From UBA6107 sp964483135 (GTDB lineage Bacteria; Chloroflexota; Anaerolineae; Anaerolineales; Anaerolineaceae): 64,000 nt of DNA. The position numbers were made by a program, and so were the translations under genes. The stretch covers positions 6,802 through 70,801 of the forward strand of contig CAZAAJ010000002.1 of assembly GCA_964483135.1 (NCBI GenBank), read 5' to 3'. The notes under the pieces are model-generated. The model made no database searches and was not told the origin of the DNA. It saw only the letters and a program-made list of their open reading frames with translations. Numbering within the stretch: the first letter of the stretch is position 1; each line of letters opens with the position of its first letter. Of the stretch, positions 33,839 to 43,135 are shown piece by piece.

Positions 33839-35451
33839 GGCTTAAGTTCAAATGGCGTTTGATGGCTGATACCATCCAAAATCACCTGCATAGTTTCAGA
33901 GTTGTCAGAAGACAGGTCTGGGCACGTTACGTTCTTTTTTAGTGTTACATACCCCTTCCAGTACAGATCTGTATCCAGGAATTGGTCGAAAGGAAGCGAG
34001 AACATGAACAATTGCTTATATAAGAATCTTCTTGCATTCCGGGTGAATTCAGGAGGTACCGGCTGTGCATCCGCAAGCAAAAGGGAATCCAACTTCTTTT
34101 TGTAATCAGCCTGGGAGAACGGGTGAATCGTGATGGGGATCTGGGTGTAGCGTGCCTTTGCCGCAGTAAGCACATTTTTTCCCAACAGGATCGCTTCCAG
34201 ACCAATGGTGGAGTTATAGACCATCACAAAATGGGAGCGCTGGATAAGCTCATACGAACTGACCATTTCATCCGTATCGATGAAGACCACGTTTGTAAGT
34301 AAGTCGATTGAAGATTGCTCCACCCAATTAGCCACGCTTTCGCGGCTTTCTTTACCTTTTCGACCCTCATCCGGGTGCGCCCGCAAGATAAAGAGAATCT
34401 CTGGATGTTCCCTGGCTGCCTGGTGAACAACGTTCAGCCAGTCAAACATGGTCGGGAAAATAGTGTTGGCGTGTACCTGGCTGGTATCGAAAATGACATT
34501 GGTAAAGACCGGAATGATTTTCTTATAACTCGTCATTTTTTGCATGAGGGTTTCATCAAGCTGTTCGATCTGCGGCCAGAACTTGATGCCAGCCATAGTG
34601 AAATTGCCTTTGAACCGTTTGCCCATGTAATCATCCAGCCGGTTATTCATCGCATCATTAAGTTCGAAATCAGCAGGAATCTCCAGCGGATAAGCGGTGG
34701 CTTCACCATCAGTGAAGAAAGCTGTTAATGGTTGAATCCCCACCTCATGGGTGATCACACGTACTTTTTTATCCAGGCAAGCCTGGCGTGCGGCAGCTTC
34801 GGGGTAGAACATGCCATTGAAGACCACCACCGCCTGCGGATTCAACCTGTCGATCATTGTAGAAAACTGTTGATAGACATTCCATGCAGAGAGAATGAAG
34901 GCACGCATGAAGGTCAGGGTTGGCTCATCCTCAACCAGGTTATGGCGTCGCAGAACCCATCGCAGCGAGTTCACCGCCCAAAATCCGAGTGGTAAATCGT
35001 CTTTTGTAAAGCCAATTAATCCATCAAGAGTCAGGGGCTGTAACCCGGTTTTTAATTCAGGGTATTTCCGCTGTACCAGCCAGGTGACTGGAGCGCCCGT
35101 AAATACCTGGCGGCTTTGCCGGATACACACGTCACATGGAGGGGATTGATAGACATCATCGCGATTACTGCCCAGGATGCAGCGCTCCATGCCGGCATTG
35201 CAAATGAAATAATTCACCGGAACACCATTTGCCCGCAGGCCAAGGCTAGCCAGCAGCGAATAGGCTGCGTTCTGGCTCATACTCTGCAGCCGGGTGGAAG
35301 CGTTAAAGAAGATAACCGGTCGAAAGTCCTCCGCTGGTGTTGGCAGAGAACTGGTTTGACGGACCAACCCATTCCAGCGCTGGTTGCTGGAATAATGCGA
35401 CCAACGCTGACCAATGGCGTTCTTGATTTTTACCGGTGAGTAACCTGTCAA
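33835..35451 (-). CDS. Capsule-polysaccharide-type GT-B glycosyltransferase
   Basis: The C-terminal half of this 538-residue protein has the Kdo/sialyltransferase-like capsule synthesis motifs LFILRAHPDEGRKG and MVYNSTIGLEAILLGKNV. The N-terminal half contains a Cys-rich segment (about 83-106: FICNAGMERC and CDVCIRQ) that could bind a metal, unusual for the class. Family knowledge: proteins with HP and STxxLEA motifs (KpsS/KpsC, LipB) often use CMP-activated ulosonic acids, which suits the locus. The gene lies 4 bases after the NeuB-like gene. Confidence 0.72.
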   Translation of the reverse strand: MTGYSPVKIKNAIGQRWSHYSSNQRWNGLVRQTSSLPTPAEDFRPVIFFNASTRLQSMSQNAAYSLLASLGLRANGVPVNYFICNAGMERCILGSNRDDVYQSPPCDVCIRQSRQVFTGAPVTWLVQRKYPELKTGLQPLTLDGLIGFTKDDLPLGFWAVNSLRWVLRRHNLVEDEPTLTFMRAFILSAWNVYQQFSTMIDRLNPQAVVVFNGMFYPEAAARQACLDKKVRVITHEVGIQPLTAFFTDGEATAYPLEIPADFELNDAMNNRLDDYMGKRFKGNFTMAGIKFWPQIEQLDETLMQKMTSYKKIIPVFTNVIFDTSQVHANTIFPTMFDWLNVVHQAAREHPEILFILRAHPDEGRKGKESRESVANWVEQSSIDLLTNVVFIDTDEMVSSYELIQRSHFVMVYNSTIGLEAILLGKNVLTAAKARYTQIPITIHPFSQADYKKKLDSLLLADAQPVPPEFTRNARRFLYKQLFMFSLPFDQFLDTDLYWKGYVTLKKNVTCPDLSSDNSETMQVILDGISHQTPFELKP

Positions 35452-35455
35452 TTGT

Positions 35456-36325
35456 CTAGATCCTGCGCAGCTTCTTCAATGACGGAAGCTCGCTGTCGTA
35501 TACCTTTTTTATGCCGTCACCGACAGATTGTTCGGTAACGCGGATGTATTTAACCAGTTTTTCGAAACCACCCGGTTCAACCGAGGCTGCCTGGTCAGAA
35601 CCCCACATGGCACGGTCGAGGGTAATGTGCCGTTCCACCATGCAGGCGCCCAACCCTACCGCCACTGCAGAGGTGACCAGCCCAACCTCATGCCCGGAAT
35701 ATCCAATGGGGCAGGAAAACGTTTTACGAAGTGTGTCGATCATTCGCAAATTCAATTCATGAGGGTCGCAAGGATAGGTGCTGGTGGCATGCGTGAGAAC
35801 CAGGTTCTCCTGACCGACCAGGCTTACTGAAGTTTTAATCTGTTCCAAAGTGGACATGCCGGTTGAAAGGATCAAAGGACGACCGGTACTTCGCAAATGC
35901 GTCAGTAACTTGTGATCGGTTAGAGATGCGGATGGGATCTTGTAGCAAATGGGGTCATACTGCTCCATGAAGTTGACGGCTTCCTCATCCCATACGGAAA
36001 CAAACCAGTCAATGCCAACCTGCTTGCAAAAACGGGCAATCTCGTCATATTCTTTTTTACCAAATTCCGTCTTCTCACGGTATGCCATGTAGGTGATGTA
36101 TCCCCATGGGGTTTCACGCATCTGGTTGCGCTGCTCAGGGGGGACGCATAATTCCGGAGTGCGTTTTTGGAACTTGACCGCATCCACCCCGGCGTGTTTG
36201 GCAGCCTGGATCAGTTGTTTTGCGATTTCAATATCTCCATTATGGTTGATCCCGGCTTCAGCGATGATATAAGCAGGATGTCCATCCCCTACCAAGCGAT
36301 TACCGATCGTTACTTCACGTGTCAT
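35456..36325 (-). CDS. NeuB-family nonulosonate synthase lacking the SAF domain
   Basis: The 289-residue TIM-barrel synthase has AGINHNGDIEIAKQLI, then VKFQKRTPE, then STGMSTLEQI, then CPIGYSGHE and VERHITLDRA. It condenses PEP with an N-acyl-hexosamine or its 6-phosphate to give a nine-carbon ulosonic acid. Unlike its two paralogues here it stops before the C-terminal SAF (antifreeze-like) domain that usually reaches the partner active site. It may thus be a distinct specificity class. The next gene upstream is a NeuA-HAD fusion, which suggests a 9-phosphate pathway. Confidence 0.88.
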   Translation of the reverse strand: MTREVTIGNRLVGDGHPAYIIAEAGINHNGDIEIAKQLIQAAKHAGVDAVKFQKRTPELCVPPEQRNQMRETPWGYITYMAYREKTEFGKKEYDEIARFCKQVGIDWFVSVWDEEAVNFMEQYDPICYKIPSASLTDHKLLTHLRSTGRPLILSTGMSTLEQIKTSVSLVGQENLVLTHATSTYPCDPHELNLRMIDTLRKTFSCPIGYSGHEVGLVTSAVAVGLGACMVERHITLDRAMWGSDQAASVEPGGFEKLVKYIRVTEQSVGDGIKKVYDSELPSLKKLRRI

Positions 36326-36371
36326 TTTTTCTCCTATTTGAGAATTATTTTTGAATTGATGTAAGGAGTAT

Positions 36372-37598
36372 CTATTTTAACCGAGTTAAGAGGATATCAC
36401 AAAGCTCCCTCACTGCGCCGCGACCACCCTGGTTCTCAAGTACCCAATCTGCCTTGCGTTGTACTTCGGGGAGGGCATCTGCGGGAGCAAATGCGAAGGC
36501 CGCCACCGGGAAACATGGCAGGTCATTGGTATCGTTACCGATGTAAATCACTTCGCCGGGGTCGATCTTCATTTCAGTCAGGTATTCTTTCAGGGCCGCT
36601 GCTTTATCATCGATCCCCTGCAATACGGGGACATTTATCTTCCTGCACCTGGCTTCGACAACCGGGTTACGCTCCTTGGAGATGACCAGCGCGGAAATTT
36701 TTTTCTGCTCTTTCAAAATTGCCAATCCAAGGCTGTCGCTGCGGTTGGCAGCGATTGCCTCGTCGCCATTTTGACTTACCCAAACCCGATTATCAGTTAA
36801 GACACCGTCGAAATCCAATACCAGCAGTTTCACCTTACGCGGCAGCGGACGGCGCTGGTTAGCCGGGTCAACAAATGTCAGCCCACCATCGCGGATCAGG
36901 GTTTCCGCAGCACGCCAATCGGATGGTTTGTCCAGGTCCACGGTATATTTGGGGTCAATAATAAGCGGCAGGATCACCCTTCCACTCATGGATTGTTTTT
37001 CGAGGATCACATGCGGCCGGATGGCGTCAATATGCCCGGTCTGCCAGTAGACTTCCGGCAGGATTTGGCGGGGAGCATTGAATGGTTCAGATATACCGGG
37101 AACCCCCACGATCGGGATCATGCGTCCTTCGGGTTCGATCTTCCACATCTTATAAGGGTTTTGCCCTGCCAACACCACACCCCTCACTGAGTCGGCGGTC
37201 GGGTTTGCCAAAAGCAGCCCCACTGCCTCATCCACGCAGGTTAATGGGCGGATGGGAGAAGTCGGTCGCAGCTGGACCACTACTTCAGGTCGGTAACCCT
37301 CGTGTTCAAACAACCACTCAAGTGCATGCTTGTAGACGGGCAGGTCAGTGGTGTTATCCCGCGCAAACTCGTCAGGGCGCAAAAAAGGCGTCTCAGCCCC
37401 CCACTCGCGAGCCACCGCGGCAATTTCCTCATCGTCGGTTGAGACGATGGTGCGTGTAACAAGGTTGGCCCGAAGCCCCGCCAAGATACTGTAAGCAATC
37501 AGGGGATATCCGCCAAAGTCCCTGATGTTCTTGCGGGGGATTCCCTTGGACCCGCCGCGTGCCGGAATTACCGCCAGTATTTCGGGTTTTTTTACCAT
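36372..37598 (-). CDS. CMP-nonulosonate synthetase fused to a KdsC-type HAD phosphatase
   Basis: This is a bifunctional protein of 408 residues. The N-terminal domain (about 1-235) is a NeuA-like cytidylyltransferase with AVIPARGGSKGIPRKN and QLRPTSPIRP. The C-terminal domain (about 255-408) is a KDO-8-phosphatase-like HAD with nucleophile motif LVLDFDGVLTD (Asp about 262 and 264), SKERN and IGNDTND, so it looks catalytically intact. Vertebrate CMAS has the same domain order. Together with the NeuB-like neighbour this fits synthesis as a 9-phosphate, dephosphorylation and CMP activation. The ATG at 37598 fits GGAGG (spacing 9) better than the one at 37607. Confidence 0.9.
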   Translation of the reverse strand: MVKKPEILAVIPARGGSKGIPRKNIRDFGGYPLIAYSILAGLRANLVTRTIVSTDDEEIAAVAREWGAETPFLRPDEFARDNTTDLPVYKHALEWLFEHEGYRPEVVVQLRPTSPIRPLTCVDEAVGLLLANPTADSVRGVVLAGQNPYKMWKIEPEGRMIPIVGVPGISEPFNAPRQILPEVYWQTGHIDAIRPHVILEKQSMSGRVILPLIIDPKYTVDLDKPSDWRAAETLIRDGGLTFVDPANQRRPLPRKVKLLVLDFDGVLTDNRVWVSQNGDEAIAANRSDSLGLAILKEQKKISALVISKERNPVVEARCRKINVPVLQGIDDKAAALKEYLTEMKIDPGEVIYIGNDTNDLPCFPVAAFAFAPADALPEVQRKADWVLENQGGRGAVRELCDILLTRLK

Positions 37599-38413
37599 GC
37601 TGTCCATCCTCCATCCACCACCACGTTGGAACCTGTCATATAGGAAGAAGCGTCAGACGCCAGGAACAAAAGAGCACCGTTCATTTCATCTTTCCTTGCC
37701 ATACGTCCAAGGATTGCCCGTGAAGAGTAGTTTTTTACAAATTCTTCCGGATTATTATTGAAAACGCCACCCGGTGTGAGCGCGTTCACGCGAATTTTCG
37801 TGCCCATGTAATAGGCAGCCAGGTATCGCGTGAGCCCCATAATGCCGGATTTGGTCACAGAGTAAAAAACAGGTTTGAATACCTTTTTCTTGCCGGCAAA
37901 ATCATAGATGCGCTGGTCAGGGCCGACCAGCCCATAAGTGGAGCAAATATTGATGATCGAACCGCTGCCCTGTTTTACCATCACCCTGCTGGCAGCCTGG
38001 GATGCCAAAAAAGCACCAGTAAGGTTGACGTTCAAACCATCCTGCCAGAACTGCAGGGGGTAATCCTCAAATGCATTGTTGCTGGTTTGCGGGTGATCAG
38101 GGTCGAACTTCGGGTCAAGCGCAGCGCTGTTCACGAGCACATCCAGGCGGCCTGTCATGGCAATTACTTTATCCATTGCGGCGCTGACAGATGCCGGGCT
38201 GGTCACATCCAGTTCAAGCCCATATACTGTGCCGGGCAATCCCTGCAAATCGCGTGTGCAACTTTCGACCAGGGTGGGATTTACATCAGCTAAAAAAACA
38301 GTCGAGCCGGCTTCTGCCAGAGTTTTGACGAATTCTTTACCCAGCAGTCCTCCTCCCCCGGTCACAACCGAAGTCTTCCCTTGTAAAGAAAATTTATCGA
38401 AGATGGTAGCCAT
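37592..38413 (-). CDS. Short-chain dehydrogenase/reductase
   Basis: The 273-residue classical SDR has cofactor motif VTGGGGLLGKEF, NSAALD, the catalytic Ser region NICSTYGLV and YSVTKSG with Tyr and Lys. It ends in the YMTGSNVVVDGGW block. An insertion around residues 150-160 (FAGKKKVFK) separates the Ser from the Tyr. It is coupled to the CMP-synthetase gene by a short overlap and follows the Gfo/Idh/MocA gene, implying redox steps on a sugar or ulosonate in this module. Confidence 0.88.
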   Translation of the reverse strand: MATIFDKFSLQGKTSVVTGGGGLLGKEFVKTLAEAGSTVFLADVNPTLVESCTRDLQGLPGTVYGLELDVTSPASVSAAMDKVIAMTGRLDVLVNSAALDPKFDPDHPQTSNNAFEDYPLQFWQDGLNVNLTGAFLASQAASRVMVKQGSGSIINICSTYGLVGPDQRIYDFAGKKKVFKPVFYSVTKSGIMGLTRYLAAYYMGTKIRVNALTPGGVFNNNPEEFVKNYSSRAILGRMARKDEMNGALLFLASDASSYMTGSNVVVDGGWTAW

Positions 38414-38421
38414 GCTGCTCC

Positions 38422-39408
38422 TTAATCAAGTTTAACCAGTTTGCCAAAATGTGAGGATTGATGCACTGCCAGGGTTAATTTTAATGCTGCGATGCCATCA
38501 TGGATATCACATGCGGGGATTTCTTTCCCATTGGCAACATGAATGAAATGCTGCATTTCTGCCAGGAAAAGATGATTGCGCTCGAAACCAGCCGGTGGAA
38601 GGATTTCCTCCGGTTCGGGTCTGCCTGCCCGGAAAACCTTTGCTGAGGCAGTGGCGTTATCAAAAAAGATCGTCCCATTTTCGCCAATGATCTCGAGCGT
38701 GTGTTTTCCAGGCTGCTGCACATAATCCAGGTGAACCGTGCCAGCCAGGCTGCTCTTGAATTGCAGCCCAATCTCGGCGGTGTCTTCAACGTCCAATCCG
38801 AGACCAGCCGATGAAGTGTAAGCCCACACCGAATCGACATTACCGAACATCCAGCGTAAATAATCCAGCGGATGACTTAAAGTATTCACCACTCCCCCGC
38901 CCAATTCAGGGCGGGCGCTGTAACTCTGGCGGTAATCCTCCCAGGGGTGCCAGCCGGGCAAGTATTCACCCCAGTGCGCCCTGAAGGAAACCGGCTTGCC
39001 AATCGCATACGCCTGTACCATTTCGCGCACCTTGCTTAACACCGGGTGAAATCGGAATTGGAAACCAACAAGCATGGGGCTGCTGTGCTCTTCGAGAGCG
39101 CGCTGCAACTCCTCTACCCGGTTCATGTCGTGAGAGATCGGTTTTTCCATCAGGATGGCACAACCAGCCTTCGCCGCCGGGATGGCAACATCTAAATGCA
39201 GCGCGGTCGGGTTGGAAACAACGACTGCATCCGGTTGATGCGCCAGAGCAGCGTAAATCTCGGTTTCATCCGGAATTCCATTGATGTCTGCTTCAGGCAA
39301 GGTGGAGTGGTGAGAGCGCAGCAAAACGAAATCGGTCTCCCCCAATGCGCGCAGATTATTTAAGTGGCGGCGGCCAATCGAACCAAAACCACAAATGAGC
39401 GTTTTCAT
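38422..39408 (-). CDS. Gfo/Idh/MocA-family oxidoreductase
   Basis: This 328-residue sugar-nucleotide or sugar dehydrogenase has N-terminal Rossmann motif CGFGSIGRRHLNNLRALG, the catalytic Lys in LMEKPISHDM and a C-terminal substrate domain (GGGVVNTLSHPLDYLRWM). It is the first gene of the left glycan operon. Upstream is the 451-base AT-rich gap, which has a possible -10 (TATAAA, 39431-39426 on the minus strand) but no clear -35. Family members of this kind often oxidise C3 of NDP-sugars or modify inositols. Confidence 0.9.
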   Translation of the reverse strand: MKTLICGFGSIGRRHLNNLRALGETDFVLLRSHHSTLPEADINGIPDETEIYAALAHQPDAVVVSNPTALHLDVAIPAAKAGCAILMEKPISHDMNRVEELQRALEEHSSPMLVGFQFRFHPVLSKVREMVQAYAIGKPVSFRAHWGEYLPGWHPWEDYRQSYSARPELGGGVVNTLSHPLDYLRWMFGNVDSVWAYTSSAGLGLDVEDTAEIGLQFKSSLAGTVHLDYVQQPGKHTLEIIGENGTIFFDNATASAKVFRAGRPEPEEILPPAGFERNHLFLAEMQHFIHVANGKEIPACDIHDGIAALKLTLAVHQSSHFGKLVKLD

Positions 39409-39859
39409 GTCAGTGCCATAAATAATTTATAAGACGGCGAAATCGAAAAAGTAAAATCCTTAAAACCTCGTGCCAGATGATTCTAACTAATAAGTATACC
39501 CCCTGGGCGAATTACATGAATACTATTTTTCTTACTCATTTTTTGGCTAGTAGCTCCTACGTTTTTCGTTCTGTAAAAGACCTGTGGTTATACCAAGACT
39601 TTTTCCTTCCAAATTGCAAATGAGTCACAATCAATATGCAAAGTGAAAACTCAAGTTACAGTCAATTCTTTTAAAGAACCCTAAAAATGGTTCTTTTTTC
39701 ATATGAAAAAATTTTTAGAAATTACTACCGATAAATCTCCTTTTCCCTTTTACTAGCCAATTTGGTAAAATTGATTTGATGATAAAATTTTTAATCCTGT
39801 TAAGGAATTTTGTTTGTGAAACTATTTTTTCCATATCTAGGTAAAAGGTCACGAATATT
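39409..39859. other. 451-base AT-rich intergenic gap between divergent glycan genes
   Basis: No coding frame is convincing. The gap marks an abrupt change from GC-balanced DNA (left) to AT-rich DNA (right). It contains an orphan plus-strand terminator-like hairpin (39673-39699). A short 77-codon minus-strand frame near 39715-39948 overlaps the start of the next gene, lacks a ribosome site and is not called. It should contain the divergent promoters for 38422-39408 and 39860-40999. Confidence 0.6.
39673..39699 (+). terminator. Orphan terminator-like hairpin
   Basis: AAAGAACC (39673-39680) and GGTTCTTT (39689-39696) form a stem that runs into a T tract on the + strand. No + strand gene ends near it, because the upstream gene runs the other way. 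It may be the remnant of a gene lost when the AT-rich island was inserted. Confidence 0.6.
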
Positions 39860-40999
39860 ATGCGTCGAATAGCGTTTATTACTGGATCGAGAGGTGAATG
39901 GGGGTATATAAGACCAATCATCAAGATAATTGAAAATAATCCTAACATGGATTATCAAATAATTGCCACAAATATGCATGTGCTACCCCAATTTGGTTAT
40001 TCGGTAAATGAAATCGAACAAGATGGTTTCAACGTTGCCGAGAAAATTTATATGACTTATGATGGCTATACTTCCATTACAATGGCGAAATCGCTTGGAA
40101 GTTTGTTGATGGAATTACCGACAACTATTAATCGATTAAAACCCGATATCATCCTGCTTGCAGGCGATCGGGGGGAACAGCTCATTGGTGCGATAGTTGG
40201 TGTTCATTTAGGGATACCTGTTGCTCATATTCAGTCTGGAGAACTTTCAGGAAATGTTGATGGAATTATCAGGCATGCCATAACAAAATTGGCGCATATT
40301 CATTTTGCAGCAAATGATGAATTTGCAGAAAGGGTTAGAAAACTCGGGGAAGAGGATTTTAGGATCTTTACAACTGGAGCCCCTTTGGTTGACGAAATAG
40401 TCAATGGCAAATACACCTCTGAAAGCGAAGTCAGGTTGAAGTATCGGATCAACAAGGAAGACTTATTTGTGCTGGCTGTACAACACCCCGTTACAGAAGA
40501 AGAGGATTTTGCAGGAGATCAAGTAGAAAAAACCATTGAGGCATTAATTGAAATAGGTTGGCCCGCAGTTTTTATCTATCCAAATGCAGACGCGGGAAGT
40601 GAGTTAATTCGAAATAAATTATCCAAACTCAAGAAACCAAATATTCGATTATTTAGGAATTTACCAAGGCAAGACTACTTGGGATTACTCAGAATTGCTG
40701 ATGTCATGGTTGGAAATTCCAGCAGCGGAGTAATGGAGGCACCTTCTTTTTCGACACCTGCAGTTAATATAGGGAGAAGGCAACATAATAGATTACAGGC
40801 TTCCAATGTAATTAATGTGAATTACGATACACAAGAAATAGTTGATGCAATACGAAAAGCTGTATCTCCTGAGTTCATAAAGATCGCGCATAAATCGATC
40901 AATCCTTATGGAGATGGAATGGCATCGCCAAGAATTGTTGAGATCCTACAAAATATTGAAATTAATGAAAAACTTATGCAAAAAGAAATGGCTTATTGA
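39860..40999 (+). CDS. neuC: UDP-N-acetylglucosamine 2-epimerase, hydrolysing (NeuC/LegG type)
   Basis: The 379-residue GT-B-fold epimerase has ITGSRGEWGYIRPII at the N terminus, LAGDRGEQLIGAIVG, HIQSGELSGNVDGIIRHA, a C-terminal VGNSSSGVMEAPSF nucleotide-binding block and NIGRRQHNR. The SRxE-x-G start and the GELSG block place it with hydrolysing epimerases that release ManNAc or 2,4-diacetamido sugars for nonulosonate synthesis. It heads the AT-rich + strand module. The ribosome site is weak. Confidence 0.9.
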   Translation: MRRIAFITGSRGEWGYIRPIIKIIENNPNMDYQIIATNMHVLPQFGYSVNEIEQDGFNVAEKIYMTYDGYTSITMAKSLGSLLMELPTTINRLKPDIILLAGDRGEQLIGAIVGVHLGIPVAHIQSGELSGNVDGIIRHAITKLAHIHFAANDEFAERVRKLGEEDFRIFTTGAPLVDEIVNGKYTSESEVRLKYRINKEDLFVLAVQHPVTEEEDFAGDQVEKTIEALIEIGWPAVFIYPNADAGSELIRNKLSKLKKPNIRLFRNLPRQDYLGLLRIADVMVGNSSSGVMEAPSFSTPAVNIGRRQHNRLQASNVINVNYDTQEIVDAIRKAVSPEFIKIAHKSINPYGDGMASPRIVEILQNIEINEKLMQKEMAY

Positions 41000-41009
41000 G
41001 GAGATTAAC

Positions 41010-42119
41010 ATGATAAGTCTTTTTGATCTAATTATTGCTCCTGAAAGATCCTTACAAACTGCACTCGAGCGAATGACCGTAAATAAGAAGGGCCTTCTCT
41101 TTGTTTGCGATGAGAATGAACACCTGATTGGGGTGATTTCAGATGGAGATATTCGACGAGCTCTTTTAAATAATGCTTTGTTATTATCCTCTATCAGTTC
41201 ATACATGAATTTAGATCCCATAACCACAACATCTATAGAAAGCGGAAAAGCACTTATCAATAAGACGAATCACATTGCAATACCGGTTGTAAACGATTTG
41301 GGACAAGTTATCGCCGCTGTAATCCAGAATAAAGAAGAAATTGAGGTTATCAAAACTGAGCAATTACGTGAGACTATTACATCCGCGGACGTAATCGCTA
41401 TAATTCCAGCAAGGGGAGGTTCCAAACGGATTGTTAAAAAGAATATAGCGGTTGTAAAGGGAAAACCACTTATAGGATATGCGATTGAAGTTGCAAAATT
41501 GGTTTCTTCGATTTCAGAGGTGCTAATATCAACTGACGATGAAGAAATTGCTAATATTGCACGCGTTTATGGGGCTGATGTCCCCTGGTTACGACCCGCA
41601 CATTTAGCACAAGACGATACTCCTTCAATTGATGTTGTAATTCATTCAGTAGAGTGGGCAAAGAAGCAATTTGGCTCGCAACTTCAATTTGGAGTTCTAT
41701 TGGAACCTACTGCGCCGTTAAGAACTTCAGAACAGATTTCAAAAGCAATTGAGATATTAAGGTCATCTGATGCCGATTCAGTTGTTTCAGTATCAGAAAT
41801 CCCCCATGTTTTTAATCCAGAAGAAATTTTAACAATTAAAGATCAGTTTCTTATACCTTTTAATAAGAAAAGAACGATGGACAATCGCCTGCCGCGGCAG
41901 AGCCAGAAACCTTACTACGCACAAAATGGGTTGGTGTACGCATTTCGCATAGATAGGTTGCTGGAAAAAAGAAGTCTTTATGGTAAGAAATGTTCCCCGA
42001 TGATCGTCGATTGGAGTTATTTCCTGGATATCGACAACCCATCAGATCTCATTCTTGCAGAACATAAAATTAACGTGTTAAGCAATAACCACGAAGGAGA
42101 GAAAAAATGGCCCGTATAA
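41010..42119 (+). CDS. CBS-domain / acylneuraminate cytidylyltransferase fusion
   Basis: From the ATG at 41010 (GGAGAT upstream) this is a 369-residue protein. Residues about 1-118 form a CBS pair (GLLFVCDENEHLIGVISDGD, HIAIPVVNDLGQVIAAV). Residues about 128-360 form the CMP-sugar synthetase (AIIPARGGSKRIVKKN, EPTAPLRTSEQI, WSYFLDIDNPSDL). The CBS pair probably senses an adenine nucleotide and gates activity. In Campylobacter the analogous CBS fusion (PtmE) is a guanylyltransferase, so nucleotide choice is not certain. It overlaps the next gene by 13 bases. Confidence 0.88.
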   Translation: MISLFDLIIAPERSLQTALERMTVNKKGLLFVCDENEHLIGVISDGDIRRALLNNALLLSSISSYMNLDPITTTSIESGKALINKTNHIAIPVVNDLGQVIAAVIQNKEEIEVIKTEQLRETITSADVIAIIPARGGSKRIVKKNIAVVKGKPLIGYAIEVAKLVSSISEVLISTDDEEIANIARVYGADVPWLRPAHLAQDDTPSIDVVIHSVEWAKKQFGSQLQFGVLLEPTAPLRTSEQISKAIEILRSSDADSVVSVSEIPHVFNPEEILTIKDQFLIPFNKKRTMDNRLPRQSQKPYYAQNGLVYAFRIDRLLEKRSLYGKKCSPMIVDWSYFLDIDNPSDLILAEHKINVLSNNHEGEKKWPV

Positions 42120-43135
42120 ATATTTCAAACCATTGGATTGGTGACAATGAACCTTGTTTCATTATTGCTGAAGCGTGTGACAATCATTTGGGTGATTTAG
42201 CTAAAGCAAAGGAAATGGCGTTACAGGCTAAGCTATGTGGTGCCGATGCAGTGAAATTTCAACACCATTTACCTGACGAAGAAATGCTTCGAGAAGGCGT
42301 TCCAATGTCAGCAAATTTTAATATGCCTTTGTATGAATTTCTTCAAAAATATGCGTTAACTTTAGAACAACATTATCAGTTGCTCGAATATTGTAAAAAG
42401 ATAGGAATAATCTATCTATGCACACCCTTTAGTCGAAAAGCCGCTGAAGAACTTAACAAAATGGGTTTAAGTGCCTTTAAAATTGGGTCTGGGGAATTAA
42501 CTGATATCCCCACATTAAAAGTAATTGCTTCCTATGGAAAGCCTATGATACTTTCTACAGGAATGTCAGAAGTGCACGAAATTGAGGAAACACTTCAGGC
42601 AATTATTCCGATCAATGATCAAGTAATCCTAATGAATTGCACTTCAGAATATCCACCTAAGTACTCAGATATCAACCTTGGTGTAATCAAACAACTTCAC
42701 GATAAGTTTAAGTTGATCGTTGGTCATTCTGATCACTCACCGGATATTTACACCTGTTTTGGAGCTGTTGCATTAGGCGCGAAACTTATAGAAAAACACC
42801 TGATTCTTGATAGAAGGCAACCTGGTCCAGATCAGAGTGTTTCGATTGAACCTTACGAGCTGTACCAATTAACGCAAGGAATCAGGCGAATCGAAGAAGC
42901 CTTAGGAAATAATAAAAGTATCAATGATCTCGAACGTCCGATCCGGGCATGGGCACATCGAAGTGTGGTCTCGTTGAAAGATATTCCTAAAGGTAGTGTT
43001 GTGTCGCCTGAATTAGTTTGGACAAAAAGACCAGGAACTGGCATCCCGGCCAAATTAATGGACAAGGTGATTGGCAGAATTGCAAAAAAAGATATTCCAG
43101 CAAATCATTTAATTTCCTGGGATGAATTAGAATAA
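42107..43135 (+). CDS. neuB: NeuB-family nonulosonate synthase with SAF domain
   Basis: The 342-residue synthase has barrel motifs AEACDNHLGDLAKAKEMA, then VKFQHHLPDEEML, then STGMSEVHEIEE, then NCTSEYPPKYSDINL, then VGHSDHSPD. A complete C-terminal SAF domain spans about 285-342 (SLKDIPKGSVVSPELVWT). It would make a sialic or legionaminic-type acid from the product of the NeuC-like enzyme two genes upstream. It ends the + strand AT-rich module, and a 90-base gap follows without a clear terminator. Confidence 0.93.
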   Translation: MARINISNHWIGDNEPCFIIAEACDNHLGDLAKAKEMALQAKLCGADAVKFQHHLPDEEMLREGVPMSANFNMPLYEFLQKYALTLEQHYQLLEYCKKIGIIYLCTPFSRKAAEELNKMGLSAFKIGSGELTDIPTLKVIASYGKPMILSTGMSEVHEIEETLQAIIPINDQVILMNCTSEYPPKYSDINLGVIKQLHDKFKLIVGHSDHSPDIYTCFGAVALGAKLIEKHLILDRRQPGPDQSVSIEPYELYQLTQGIRRIEEALGNNKSINDLERPIRAWAHRSVVSLKDIPKGSVVSPELVWTKRPGTGIPAKLMDKVIGRIAKKDIPANHLISWDELE

